Position numbers and translations under genes: made by a program. The notes beneath the pieces are model-generated. The model was not told where the DNA came from. It searched no databases and was given only the letters and a program-made list of their open reading frames with translations. Below, in pieces: positions 49,501 to 57,216 of a stretch of DNA of 64,000 nucleotides. The stretch covers positions 4,526,001 to 4,590,000 of the forward strand of contig NZ_SMGE01000001.1 of the NCBI RefSeq assembly GCF_004339525.1, given 5' to 3'. The stretch comes from Flavobacterium sp. 90. GTDB lineage: Bacteria; Bacteroidota; Bacteroidia; Flavobacteriales; Flavobacteriaceae. Numbering within the stretch: position 1 is the stretch's first letter; the number at the start of each line of letters is the position of its first letter.

Positions 49501-49544
49501 CAAAAACCAGAACTTATATGTTTGGTTTAAATGTGATCTTCTAA
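46533..49544 (+). CDS. SusC/RagA-type TonB-linked outer-membrane transporter
   Basis: The 1003-residue barrel imports oligosaccharides together with its SusD partner. It has a signal peptide ending at WAQ (about residue 22) and a carboxypeptidase-regulatory-like domain (about 24-98). The SusC-specific TonB-dependent signature follows (VVVGYGKGSRKNLTTAV near 107-123). The plug shows DVLKDAAATAIYGNRAANGVIMVTT (split here as DVLKDAAATAIYG near 203 and NRAANGVIMVTT near 216). The barrel ends in a terminal aromatic strand (YMFGLNVIF). It lies 8-20 bases ahead of the SusD gene, the invariable order in such loci. Confidence 0.95.
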   Translation: MEKLKLLLLAFFLGFSINTWAQKTEVSGIILDDKGIPLPAANVLEKGTTNTATTDFDGKFKISVSNKTATLIFSFMGFNDQPLKLDGSKTNYSIKLQPNTTNLEQVVVVGYGKGSRKNLTTAVTSVKAEDLNRGAISDVGQLLQGKVSGLNISSSGDPTRTASVVLRGASTLNSSQGPFYVIDGIPGVDISVIAPDDIATIDVLKDAAATAIYGNRAANGVIMVTTKRGSKDRTQIAYNGYFGFEEVSNQLDMMNASELRAFTTKNNLNFTPENDKNANTNWQKEILRSGRAASSSHNLSMSGGGEHGNYTASITSLNKEGIMLKSDFSRIIARLSVEQYAFDDKVKFGLNVTNSKSTYQNVPQRNTVLLQAASYLPVSPLKNADGSYFENFTSPGYFNPAALIDHGTDETKTNNLVGNLTAEVKLPFGITYNLNLAHQKLDTSHGEFYDSYYSQYNSANFYNNPDPPLTKTLVNFGVNGSALRNSYENTNNIIESFFTWDKTFGSHKIKAVAGYSWQENTLGDGFQATTTNFPVDNVGYNNLALSNYTSVNGYVVNFGDSKAYQKTRLISYFGRLNYNYKDKYLLQGSLRKDGGSMFGVNNRWGYFPSVGGAWRIDKESFMQNQSIFSDLKLRGSWGVTGNSSGFNAYTAQFISGSLGTFYYNGQQIGAYGPNQAANPDLKWEKTATANIGVDFSILKGKVTGSVDLYNKKTTDMIFNYNVNPVLVPTGTIVANGGAMSNKGIEVSLSTTPVKTADFSWTSNLNLAHNKNEIVKLTSPFFVGGDSIRRVQPDGGGQTGSTLQIFKEGKPLGQFFTLKYAGKNDAGVSQYYDKNGNLTTSPLIGVDYHYAGSAQPKLLVGWANNFQYKKFDLSIFFRGVFGNKIFNATRADLFRPSTAMTNNILVDAGNESPNDLNSYKYSDRFIEDGSYIRLDNMTLGYNFGKISRYISSVRIYQTVNNVFVITKYRGIDPEVEQGGTAPGVDSNNFYPKTRTYMFGLNVIF

Positions 49545-49563
49545 AATTTAAATGCTAAAAATT

Positions 49564-51177
49564 ATGAAAAAGATATTAAAATATTTAGGGCTTCCAGTAC
49601 TTATGGCTGGTTTAATCTGGTCTTGTGATGATCTGGATGTGCCTATTACAACACAATTGACACCTGAAGTTTTTCCTCAAAACTCAACACAATATATTCA
49701 GACTACAGGACCTGTTTATACAGCATTTCGCGGAGAGTTTTCATTTGCCTGGTGGTGGTCTCAATCTTTATCTACAGATGAAGCTATTTTACCGGCAAGA
49801 GGCGGTAACTGGTTTGATAACAGAAATTATATCGCCATGCATTTTCACGATTGGAATGCAGACAATGGTATCATAGGAAGCCTTTGGGATTGGTCGTCTA
49901 AAGTTATTGGAACAAGTAATCAGGCAATTTCAATTTTAAACCAGACAATGCCTGAAGGTTCAGATAAAAAAACGCTGATTTCTGAATTAAAAACAATGCG
50001 CGCTATTTCTTATTTCATGTTAATGGATAGTTATGGAGATGTGCCATTAGATACATTGTATGGTGATTTTTCGTCTCATGCTAAAACTCCCAGAAAAGAT
50101 GTTTTCAATTTTATTGAGAAAGAATTAAAAAAAGCAGTTCCTAATTTAAACCCTGCATCAGGAGTTTCAACTTATGGAAGACCAAATAAACAGACTGCTA
50201 ACGCAATGCTGGCTAAATTGTATTTGAATGCTCAAGTGTATACAGGAACACAACGTTATAATGATTGTATCGCAGCTTGTGATCAGGTAATTAGTTCAGG
50301 TTTATATAATGTTGAGCCAAGAGCAACTTATCTTCAAATGTTTTATCCTAACAATGGACCATTAATGAAAGAGTTCATTTTTGCAGTGCCTTATGATCCC
50401 GCAGCAGTTACAGTTGGTTTCAACGGACAAATGTACCACGCCCGTTATGATGTACCTCGTTCTGAAAGAACTAAGTTCGGTCTTCCTTATACGCCAAGTG
50501 CACCTAGAAGTACCCTTCCGGAATTTTATGCATACTTTAATGATGTAAATGATATACGTAACAAACAATGGCTTACAGGTCTTCAGTATCTGAATGACGG
50601 TGTTACTCCGGTAACGGTTACAACAACCAAAAAAGGATATGATCAGTTTTATACAGGATCTGATGGAGGTGCAGCATATACCTATCAGGTAAATTTGACG
50701 CCAGATATTATTCCTCGTCAAAGCGTAACTTTATTTGATCTTGGAAATGACGAAATTGCCTGGAACATGGGATATAGAAATATTAAATTCTACCCGGATG
50801 CTACTTCAACAAATCGTAACCAAAAGAATGACGTTCCTTTCTTGCGTTATTCAGATGTCCTTTTAATGAAAGCAGAATCAATTCTTCGTGGCGGAAGCCC
50901 AACTTCAGGACAAGACGCTGATGCATTAGTAAATATGGTTCGTTCTAATCGTACAACTTCTGCACCTTTGAGCGGTGTAAGTTTAGAAGACCTTTATAAA
51001 GAAAGAAGCCGCGAGTTTACATGGGAAGCATGGCATAGAAACGATATGATCCGTTTTGGGAAATATGAAGGACAATGGGGCTATAAAACTGATACAGATA
51101 TTCGCCACCGCGTTTTCCCAATCCCAACAAATGCTATGGTTTTAAATCCTGCTTTGACACAAAATGATGGATATTAA
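49564..51177 (+). CDS. SusD/RagB-type glycan-binding lipoprotein
   Basis: This surface lipoprotein caps the SusC barrel and binds glycans. The ATG at 49564 is preferred to the one at 49552 because it gives a compact lipoprotein signal, MKKILKYLG...LIWSCDD, with the lipobox cysteine near residue 21. The body contains the TPR-like helices (TMRAISYFMLMDSYGDVPL) and the typical C-terminal SusD ending (FLRYSDVLLMKAESILRGG, then LYKERSREFTWEAWHRNDMI in two adjacent blocks, and HRVFPIP). It is followed by a clear terminator, so SusC and SusD form the core operon. Confidence 0.93.
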   Translation: MKKILKYLGLPVLMAGLIWSCDDLDVPITTQLTPEVFPQNSTQYIQTTGPVYTAFRGEFSFAWWWSQSLSTDEAILPARGGNWFDNRNYIAMHFHDWNADNGIIGSLWDWSSKVIGTSNQAISILNQTMPEGSDKKTLISELKTMRAISYFMLMDSYGDVPLDTLYGDFSSHAKTPRKDVFNFIEKELKKAVPNLNPASGVSTYGRPNKQTANAMLAKLYLNAQVYTGTQRYNDCIAACDQVISSGLYNVEPRATYLQMFYPNNGPLMKEFIFAVPYDPAAVTVGFNGQMYHARYDVPRSERTKFGLPYTPSAPRSTLPEFYAYFNDVNDIRNKQWLTGLQYLNDGVTPVTVTTTKKGYDQFYTGSDGGAAYTYQVNLTPDIIPRQSVTLFDLGNDEIAWNMGYRNIKFYPDATSTNRNQKNDVPFLRYSDVLLMKAESILRGGSPTSGQDADALVNMVRSNRTTSAPLSGVSLEDLYKERSREFTWEAWHRNDMIRFGKYEGQWGYKTDTDIRHRVFPIPTNAMVLNPALTQNDGY

Positions 51178-51223
51178 AAAAAGAATTTAAATAAGTACAT
51201 ATTGTAACTCAATTTTAATTTTG

Positions 51224-51258
51224 AAAAGGAGAGGAACGTAAAAATTCTTCTCCTTTTT
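51224..51258 (+). terminator. Intrinsic terminator after the SusC/SusD pair
   Basis: A 13-bp stem (51224-51236 with 51245-51257, one G-T pair) has an 8-base loop and ends in a T run 47 bases after the SusD stop codon. Confidence 0.8.
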
Positions 51259-51323
51259 ACTAAAAGAACACTGATTTTTTCAATTACTCATAAGAATCAT
51301 TTCAGTGTCATTTCTGAGTAAAA

Positions 51324-51375
51324 ACAAAGCTTAATCGAATGCAGTTTTAGAAGTCGATGAAAGATTAAGCTTTGT
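51324..51375. repeat. Inverted repeat in the SusD-GH92 gap
   Basis: A 13-bp inverted repeat (51324-51336 with 51363-51375) with a 26-base spacer lies in the gap before the first GH92 gene. It could be an operator or a second hairpin; nothing else was seen there. Confidence 0.5.
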
Positions 51376-51499
51376 AATTTACTATCAATTTATGTTATGA
51401 GAATACATTAAAATCCAATAATTCTCAGGTAAATCCTACGCCTTATATTTTTCTATTTTGAAATAAACCAATATTGTCCCAACAACACAAACAGAATAA

Positions 51500-53806
51500 A
51501 TGGAATTAAATAAAATCTATAAAATAGGACGTATTGGAGTAAGTTTAGCTCTTGTTTTTTTAGTGTCATGTAAAACCCAAAAAGAAGTTTCTTTAAAAAA
51601 GAAAGAAGTATCAGATATGGTTTATCCTTTATTGGACACAGAAAATTCCAGATGGTTTTACTTCTCATCAGCAAGTCGTCCGTTTGGTATGGTAAACTTA
51701 AATCCTGATACCGAAATTAATGGTGATTGGGGAGGCGGTTATAAATATACTACAGATACAGTTAAGGGTTTTAGCCACGTTCACGAATGGCAGATGTCAG
51801 GCGTATCAGTAATGCCAGTAACAGTTTCAGAAGAAAACAAACAAACTATTTTCAAAGATTTTTATTCCAAATTCAGTCATCAAACCGAAATTATAACTCC
51901 GGGATATCATTCTTTAAAACTGGATCGATATCAGATAATTACAGAATTAACCAGCACGCCAAGAGTTGGATTTCATAAATATACTTTTCCAATAAAGGCA
52001 CAAAAAGCAGTTCTTTTTAATTTGAATACTATTTTAGGACCTTGCGAAAATACAAACGGAAAATTAGAAAAAAACAATGATTATGAACTTTCCGGATCAT
52101 TAGTTTTGAGTACCAATTTTAGACGTCCAAAACCATTAACAGTATTTTTTAAAATTAAAACAAATGAACCTGTTACGTCTTTAGAAAGAGACAATGTGAC
52201 GGGTAATTATTTGGTTAATTTTAATAAAACGTCCCAACAAATATTAATGAAAGTTGGAATATCCTACACCTCAATTGAAAATGCCAATAACAATATTGAA
52301 ACCGAATTACCACATTGGAATTTTAATAAAACAGTTGCGGATTCCAGAAAAGAATGGAGCAATTTATTGGGAAGAATAAAAATAGAAGGAGGAACAGTAT
52401 CTGATCAAAGAAGATTTTATACTGATCTATGGCATGCTTTGCAAGGGAGAAAAATGATCAGTGATGCAAATGGAGCTTATCCTGATAACACAGGCGACAA
52501 ATTCAGAGTTGGACATTTGCCTTTAAATGCTGATGGAAAACCGAAATTCAATCATTATAATTCAGATGCTTTTTGGGGAGCACAATGGACAATAAATAAT
52601 CTTTGGGGACTTGTATATCCTGAAATTATGGAAGAATTTGTGTACTCTTTAATGCAGTATTATAAAGACGGCGGTATAATTCCGCGTGGTCCTTCAGGAG
52701 GAAATGATACGTATGTAATGACAGGAGCCTCGGCAACACCTTTTATTGTTAGCGCGATCCAGAAAGGAATTGTAACACAAGATTTAGAAGCTATTTATAT
52801 TGCACTCAAAAAAAATCATATGCCGGGCGGTATTATGGAAAAAGCCGGATATGAACACAATACCAATATTGGTGGCGGATTAAAATACTATTTAGAAAAA
52901 GGATATGTGCCGTATCCGCTTCCTGAAGGAAATTTTGGAAGCCATGAAGACGGTGCAAGCCAGACTTTAGAATATGCGTATCAGGATTGGACTTTGGCGC
53001 AATTGGCTAAAAAACTAAACCATGAAGAAGATTATAAGTATTTCATGAAAAGAGCTGAAAACTATAAAAATATATTTGATGCCAAAACAGGCTGGATGCG
53101 TCCGAAAAATGTGGAAGGGAAATGGCGTGAAAATTATGATCCATATCAATATGAAAATGGATTTATAGAATCAAATGGAGCGCAATCAACATGGTTTGTG
53201 CCGCATGATATTGAGGGTTTAGCCGTTTTAATGGGAGGAAAAGAAAAAGCTGTCGCAAAATTGAATGCTCAATTTGAAACCGCTAAAAAACAAAAATATA
53301 CTTCCGGTACATCGCATGATGCAGAATTACATCCTGAATTTAGCAGAATTCCAGTTAATTTTGGAAATCAGCCTTCTATGCAGACATCAAATATTTTTAC
53401 CGTATTAGGAAGACCGGATTTAACACAATATTGGACAAGAAACGTAGTAAAAGAAACTTTCAGCGGATTATCTCCTTCAACCGGGTATAACGGAGACGAA
53501 GACCAGGGATTAATGGGAAGTCTGAATGTATTGCTTAAATTAGGTTTATTTCAAATGAATGGAGGAACAGACAAAGATGCCGTTTATCAAATAGGAAGCC
53601 CAATATTTAATAAAATCTCGATTGCATTAAATCCGAAATATTATTCAGGTAAAACATTTGTGATAAAAGCCAATAATAACAATCCTGAAAATGTGTATAT
53701 AAAAGAGATCAGATACAACAATACAACTGTAAAAGATTTCACTCTTTCGCATAAGGAGATTACCAATGGAGGCGAATTAATTTTAGAAATGTCAGACAAA
53801 CCATAA
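51500..53806 (+). CDS. GH92 family alpha-mannosidase (copy 1), lipoprotein
   Basis: The 768-residue protein begins with a lipoprotein signal (LALVFLVSCKTQ, Cys near residue 24), so it is probably anchored at the cell envelope. GH92 enzymes are calcium-dependent exo-alpha-mannosidases. Family segments are visible: the N-terminal sandwich with RPFGMVNLNPDT and GFSHVHEWQMSG, the linker with NTNIGGGLKYYL, and the catalytic (alpha/alpha)6 part with AFWGAQWTINNLWGL. The GYNGDEDQGLMGS segment near residue 660 corresponds to the acidic catalytic-base loop. The first motif departs from the usual HxSGTG form, so linkage preference may differ from copy 2. Confidence 0.85.
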   Translation: MELNKIYKIGRIGVSLALVFLVSCKTQKEVSLKKKEVSDMVYPLLDTENSRWFYFSSASRPFGMVNLNPDTEINGDWGGGYKYTTDTVKGFSHVHEWQMSGVSVMPVTVSEENKQTIFKDFYSKFSHQTEIITPGYHSLKLDRYQIITELTSTPRVGFHKYTFPIKAQKAVLFNLNTILGPCENTNGKLEKNNDYELSGSLVLSTNFRRPKPLTVFFKIKTNEPVTSLERDNVTGNYLVNFNKTSQQILMKVGISYTSIENANNNIETELPHWNFNKTVADSRKEWSNLLGRIKIEGGTVSDQRRFYTDLWHALQGRKMISDANGAYPDNTGDKFRVGHLPLNADGKPKFNHYNSDAFWGAQWTINNLWGLVYPEIMEEFVYSLMQYYKDGGIIPRGPSGGNDTYVMTGASATPFIVSAIQKGIVTQDLEAIYIALKKNHMPGGIMEKAGYEHNTNIGGGLKYYLEKGYVPYPLPEGNFGSHEDGASQTLEYAYQDWTLAQLAKKLNHEEDYKYFMKRAENYKNIFDAKTGWMRPKNVEGKWRENYDPYQYENGFIESNGAQSTWFVPHDIEGLAVLMGGKEKAVAKLNAQFETAKKQKYTSGTSHDAELHPEFSRIPVNFGNQPSMQTSNIFTVLGRPDLTQYWTRNVVKETFSGLSPSTGYNGDEDQGLMGSLNVLLKLGLFQMNGGTDKDAVYQIGSPIFNKISIALNPKYYSGKTFVIKANNNNPENVYIKEIRYNNTTVKDFTLSHKEITNGGELILEMSDKP

Positions 53807-53882
53807 CCAAAAAATATTAAAATAATGTTGACATAAAATGGTATTTAAGACATAGAAACATAGATTTTATGTCTTTTAAATC

Positions 53883-54052
53883 TCTCGCAAAGAAACAAAA
53901 TCGCAAAGATTATGTCATTTCGACGGAGGAGAAATCTCCACGAGAAGCTCGACAAAGATTGGATTGTCGTTACGGAGTTACTTGCGGAGATTTCTCCTCC
54001 GTCGAAATGACAATATTGTGTTTAAACTTTGCGTCTTAGCGCCTTTGCGAGA
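53883..54052. repeat. Large nested inverted repeat between the two GH92 genes
   Basis: A perfect 26-bp inverted repeat (53914-53939 with 53986-54011) is nested in an outer 10-bp repeat (53883-53892 with 54043-54052). The arms are much more GC-rich than the surrounding DNA. This is the style of repetitive extragenic palindromes in flavobacterial genomes. It fills most of the 391-base gap. Confidence 0.85.
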
Positions 54053-54197
54053 TTATTTTTGTTTTATAACAGGTTTAAATTGAAGACATTGCGTTTCTGG
54101 ACTATGTTTCTCCTATGTTAAAAATAATTACACACAACGAGTTAAAGCTTTAATAAAAAAGATTCAAAAAATAACAATGCAAGAGAAATAACACGAC

Positions 54198-56474
54198 ATG
54201 AAAATATATACCAAAGCCATATTTTTTTTAGGAATAACAATATGCTGTACTCATCAAATAAATGCCCAAAAGCAGCTTTATAATTACGTCGATCCTATGA
54301 TTGGATCAGAAGGAGTCGGCAGGGTTTTTATAGGTCCTTCATGTCCTTACGGAATGGTAAAACCAAGTCCGGACTGCACCTCGAGCCCAAACAGTGGCTG
54401 GCTTCCGATGCCAAAAGAAGTAACAGGTTTCAGCCAGGTACATGTGAGCGGAACGGGCGGAGGTCCGAAATATGGAAACATTCAGATTATGCCATTTTCT
54501 GGTGCTTTGGATAAAATGGACCAGACTTCTTTCAGAGCCGAAGAAAATGTAAAACTGGGTTACTATGAAACTGTTTTCAAAGAAAATAATATTAAAACTG
54601 AAATAACGACAGGAGAGAAAGTCTCTTTTTACAGATTTACTTACCCAAAAAATACATCAAAGGAATTAAAGATTGATCCGGGATTTTTTCTGGGAGAAGA
54701 AAAGATTCCTGATGCCAGAGAAGCCCAGCAGTTTGTAGGTTCTCAAATCGAAATTGTTTCAGATACAGAAGTGAGAGGATATAGCAGAATCAGAGGAGGC
54801 TGGAATAACGGACGCGCTTATACGGTTTATTTTTGGGCAGTTTTCGATCAGCCAATTGCAAAATATGTAACGTTCAAAGACGGAAAGTTCTACAACAATC
54901 AAAAAGCACAGTTTGATTCCGGAAAAAAAACTGCTGCCTTGCTTTCTTTCGGAAATACAGGAAAAGAAGAGCTGAATGTCAAAATTGGAATCTCATTTTT
55001 AAGCGAATTAAAAGCAAAAAATAATATAGAAATTGAAATTCCGCATTGGGATTTTAATACCGTTTTATCTACTTTAGAAAATAAATGGGAAAACTTATTA
55101 AGCCGAATTAAAGTATCTGAAGATACATCAGAAGATTATAAAAAAATGTTCTACACAGGTTTATATCATACTATGATTATGCCTGTTGACCGCACTGGAG
55201 AAAATCCGTTATGGACAAATGACGAGCCGTATTATGATGATTTTTATACAATTTGGGATACTTTTAGAACGTCAAGTCCTTTAATTACGCTCATAGATTC
55301 TAAACGTAAAGTGGATATCATCAATGCCATGTTGAACATTTACAAACGCGAAGGTTATTTGCCCGAAGGAAGAAGCGGCAACGACAACGGACGAACTCAG
55401 GGCGGTTCGAATGCTGAGGTTGTTCTGGCAGATGCATTTGTAAAAAACTTAAAAGGAATAGATTACGAATTGGCTTTACAGGCAATGCTTAAAGACGCCA
55501 CAGTTCCGCCGGGAGGAAATGAAGAAAAAGAAGGAAGAGGCGGACTAATGGATTACCTGAAATTAGGATACGTTCCTTACGGCACAGACCGCGCAGGAAA
55601 CAGAACAATTGATTATGCATACAATGATTATAATATTGCCATTGTCGCCAAAGGATTAGGTAAAATGGATTTGTATAATCAGTACATTAAACAAGCCGAC
55701 AATTGGCAGAATTTATGGCGTTCAGATTATGAAAATAACGGAGCAAAAGGATTTATTATGCCAAAAGACAAAGATGGAAACTGGCTTGATGATGTTGTTT
55801 TTGGAGAATCAAAAATCCAGAAACCTACTTTTAAATATACGCCGGTAATTATAGAATCGCCTTGGTATGTCTGCCATTGGTGCGTATTTTTTTACGAAGG
55901 AAATTCATGGGAATATTCATTGAGTATTCCGCACGATGTTCCGGAACTGATTCGTAAATCTGGCGGCGAAAAAGCGTTTGAAGACAGATTGAATACTTTC
56001 TTTAATTCAGATTTGTATAATGTTGCCAACGAACCTTCATTTTTAACGCCATGTTTGTATCACTGGATCGGAAAACCCTATTTGAGCAGCGACAGAATCA
56101 GAACCATTATCAAAAATAATTTCAATACTTCAAGAGAAGGACTTCCCGGCAACGACGATTCGGGTGCGATGTCTTCCTGGCTGGCATTTCACATGATGGG
56201 ACTGTATCCAAATGCCGGACAGCCTTATTATTTGATCAACACGCCTTTGATAAAAGAAACTATAATGCAATTGGAAAACGGTAAAAAGTTTAAAATCTCA
56301 GCTAAAAAAATGAGCGATAAAAACAAATACATAAAAGCGGCATTTTTAAACGGGAAAGCCTATAACAAAGCGTGGATTTTACATGATGATATTAATAACG
56401 GAGGAGAATTAGTTTTAGAAATGGATTCGAAACCTTCGGCTTGGGGAACAACAATTTTTCCTCCAAAGAAATAA
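54198..56474 (+). CDS. GH92 family alpha-mannosidase (copy 2)
   Basis: The 758-residue protein has a signal peptide ending near NAQ (about residue 24). It shows the standard GH92 signatures: DPMIGSEGVGRVFIGPSCPYG (from about residue 31, split as DPMIGSEGVG and FIGPSCPYG), GFSQVHVSGTGGG near 76-88, YDDFYTIWDTFRTSSPL near 345-361 and GLPGNDDSGAMSSWLAFHMM near 650-669. The NDD pair in the last motif matches the catalytic base of the family. It would remove alpha-linked mannose from glycans in the periplasm. It is a divergent paralogue of copy 1, not a recent duplicate, so the two may hydrolyse different linkages of one substrate. Confidence 0.9.
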   Translation: MKIYTKAIFFLGITICCTHQINAQKQLYNYVDPMIGSEGVGRVFIGPSCPYGMVKPSPDCTSSPNSGWLPMPKEVTGFSQVHVSGTGGGPKYGNIQIMPFSGALDKMDQTSFRAEENVKLGYYETVFKENNIKTEITTGEKVSFYRFTYPKNTSKELKIDPGFFLGEEKIPDAREAQQFVGSQIEIVSDTEVRGYSRIRGGWNNGRAYTVYFWAVFDQPIAKYVTFKDGKFYNNQKAQFDSGKKTAALLSFGNTGKEELNVKIGISFLSELKAKNNIEIEIPHWDFNTVLSTLENKWENLLSRIKVSEDTSEDYKKMFYTGLYHTMIMPVDRTGENPLWTNDEPYYDDFYTIWDTFRTSSPLITLIDSKRKVDIINAMLNIYKREGYLPEGRSGNDNGRTQGGSNAEVVLADAFVKNLKGIDYELALQAMLKDATVPPGGNEEKEGRGGLMDYLKLGYVPYGTDRAGNRTIDYAYNDYNIAIVAKGLGKMDLYNQYIKQADNWQNLWRSDYENNGAKGFIMPKDKDGNWLDDVVFGESKIQKPTFKYTPVIIESPWYVCHWCVFFYEGNSWEYSLSIPHDVPELIRKSGGEKAFEDRLNTFFNSDLYNVANEPSFLTPCLYHWIGKPYLSSDRIRTIIKNNFNTSREGLPGNDDSGAMSSWLAFHMMGLYPNAGQPYYLINTPLIKETIMQLENGKKFKISAKKMSDKNKYIKAAFLNGKAYNKAWILHDDINNGGELVLEMDSKPSAWGTTIFPPKK

Positions 56475-56476
56475 AA

Positions 56477-57052
56477 ATGATAAACAAGATGAAAAATATA
56501 ATTTTAGCATTTCTGTTTTTTGCATTTTATCAAACAGGAAGATCTCAGAACTACATTCCAACAATAAAAAATAACACACAGTTACATTATATCTGCAAGC
56601 TTCATGGACAAACCAGAACCTTACAGCTTACGGCTGAAACAGCAGACAATACGTTAGCTTTCAAGCTGGAAACAAGAGGCGTAAAAAGCAAAATTGTGAT
56701 GCTTCCCGAAGCAGTAAAAAACGGAAATACTCTAAGTTTTAATCAGGGAGAATATTCGCCGATTTTAAACTTAAAACCAACGGAAACTTTCTTTATGATT
56801 TCCCAGTCGGCTTATCAGGATTTAGTAAAAAACAATTCTTTTGTATATAATAATACGACATATGTTCTGGACAAAAACGAAGATAAAAACGGAGTTTCTA
56901 TTGACGGAAAATTAATCGATGCGCTGCACGTAATTGCACAGATTGATGAAACAGAAATGTGGATTGTAAAAAATCCTGATTTTCCTTTAGTCTGTAAAAT
57001 AACTAAAAATCCGCTTGGTATCAATTTTACTTTGGTGAAAGTAGTGGATTAA
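56477..57052 (+). CDS. Small secreted protein of unknown function
   Basis: The ATG at 56477 is preferred, two bases after the GH92 stop codon; the open frame extends back into the GH92 gene only by overlap. The 191-residue product has a hydrophobic signal (IILAFLFFAFY, cut near GRSQ at about residue 24). The rest is a beta-rich domain of about 165 residues with no motif I recognise. The close spacing shows co-expression with the second mannosidase. It could be a glycan-binding or accessory protein. Confidence 0.6.
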   Translation: MINKMKNIILAFLFFAFYQTGRSQNYIPTIKNNTQLHYICKLHGQTRTLQLTAETADNTLAFKLETRGVKSKIVMLPEAVKNGNTLSFNQGEYSPILNLKPTETFFMISQSAYQDLVKNNSFVYNNTTYVLDKNEDKNGVSIDGKLIDALHVIAQIDETEMWIVKNPDFPLVCKITKNPLGINFTLVKVVD

Positions 57053-57073
57053 TAAAATGTTTTTACGCAAAGC

Positions 57074-57191
57074 AGACCTAACAGGTTTTAAAAACCTGTT
57101 AGGTCTAACGAAATAAAATAAGCGATTATTAATTTTAGATTCTAATGAGACGCAAAGCAGACCTAACAGGCTTTAAAAACCTGTTAGGTCT
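57074..57191. repeat. Two tandem 33-bp palindromes
   Basis: Two near-identical palindromic units (57074-57106 and 57159-57191, differing at one base) lie in the same orientation and share the flanking bases cgcaaagc. Each can fold into a long hairpin. They fill the gap between the small secreted protein and the phosphoesterase gene. Confidence 0.85.
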
Positions 57192-57216
57192 ATCTATACT
57201 ATCAAAATAATAAAAA

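Noticed and set aside
53883..54052. Repeats between the GH92 genes considered as a CRISPR array.
   Set aside because: They form one inverted pair, not several direct repeats with regular spacers, and no cas genes are present.
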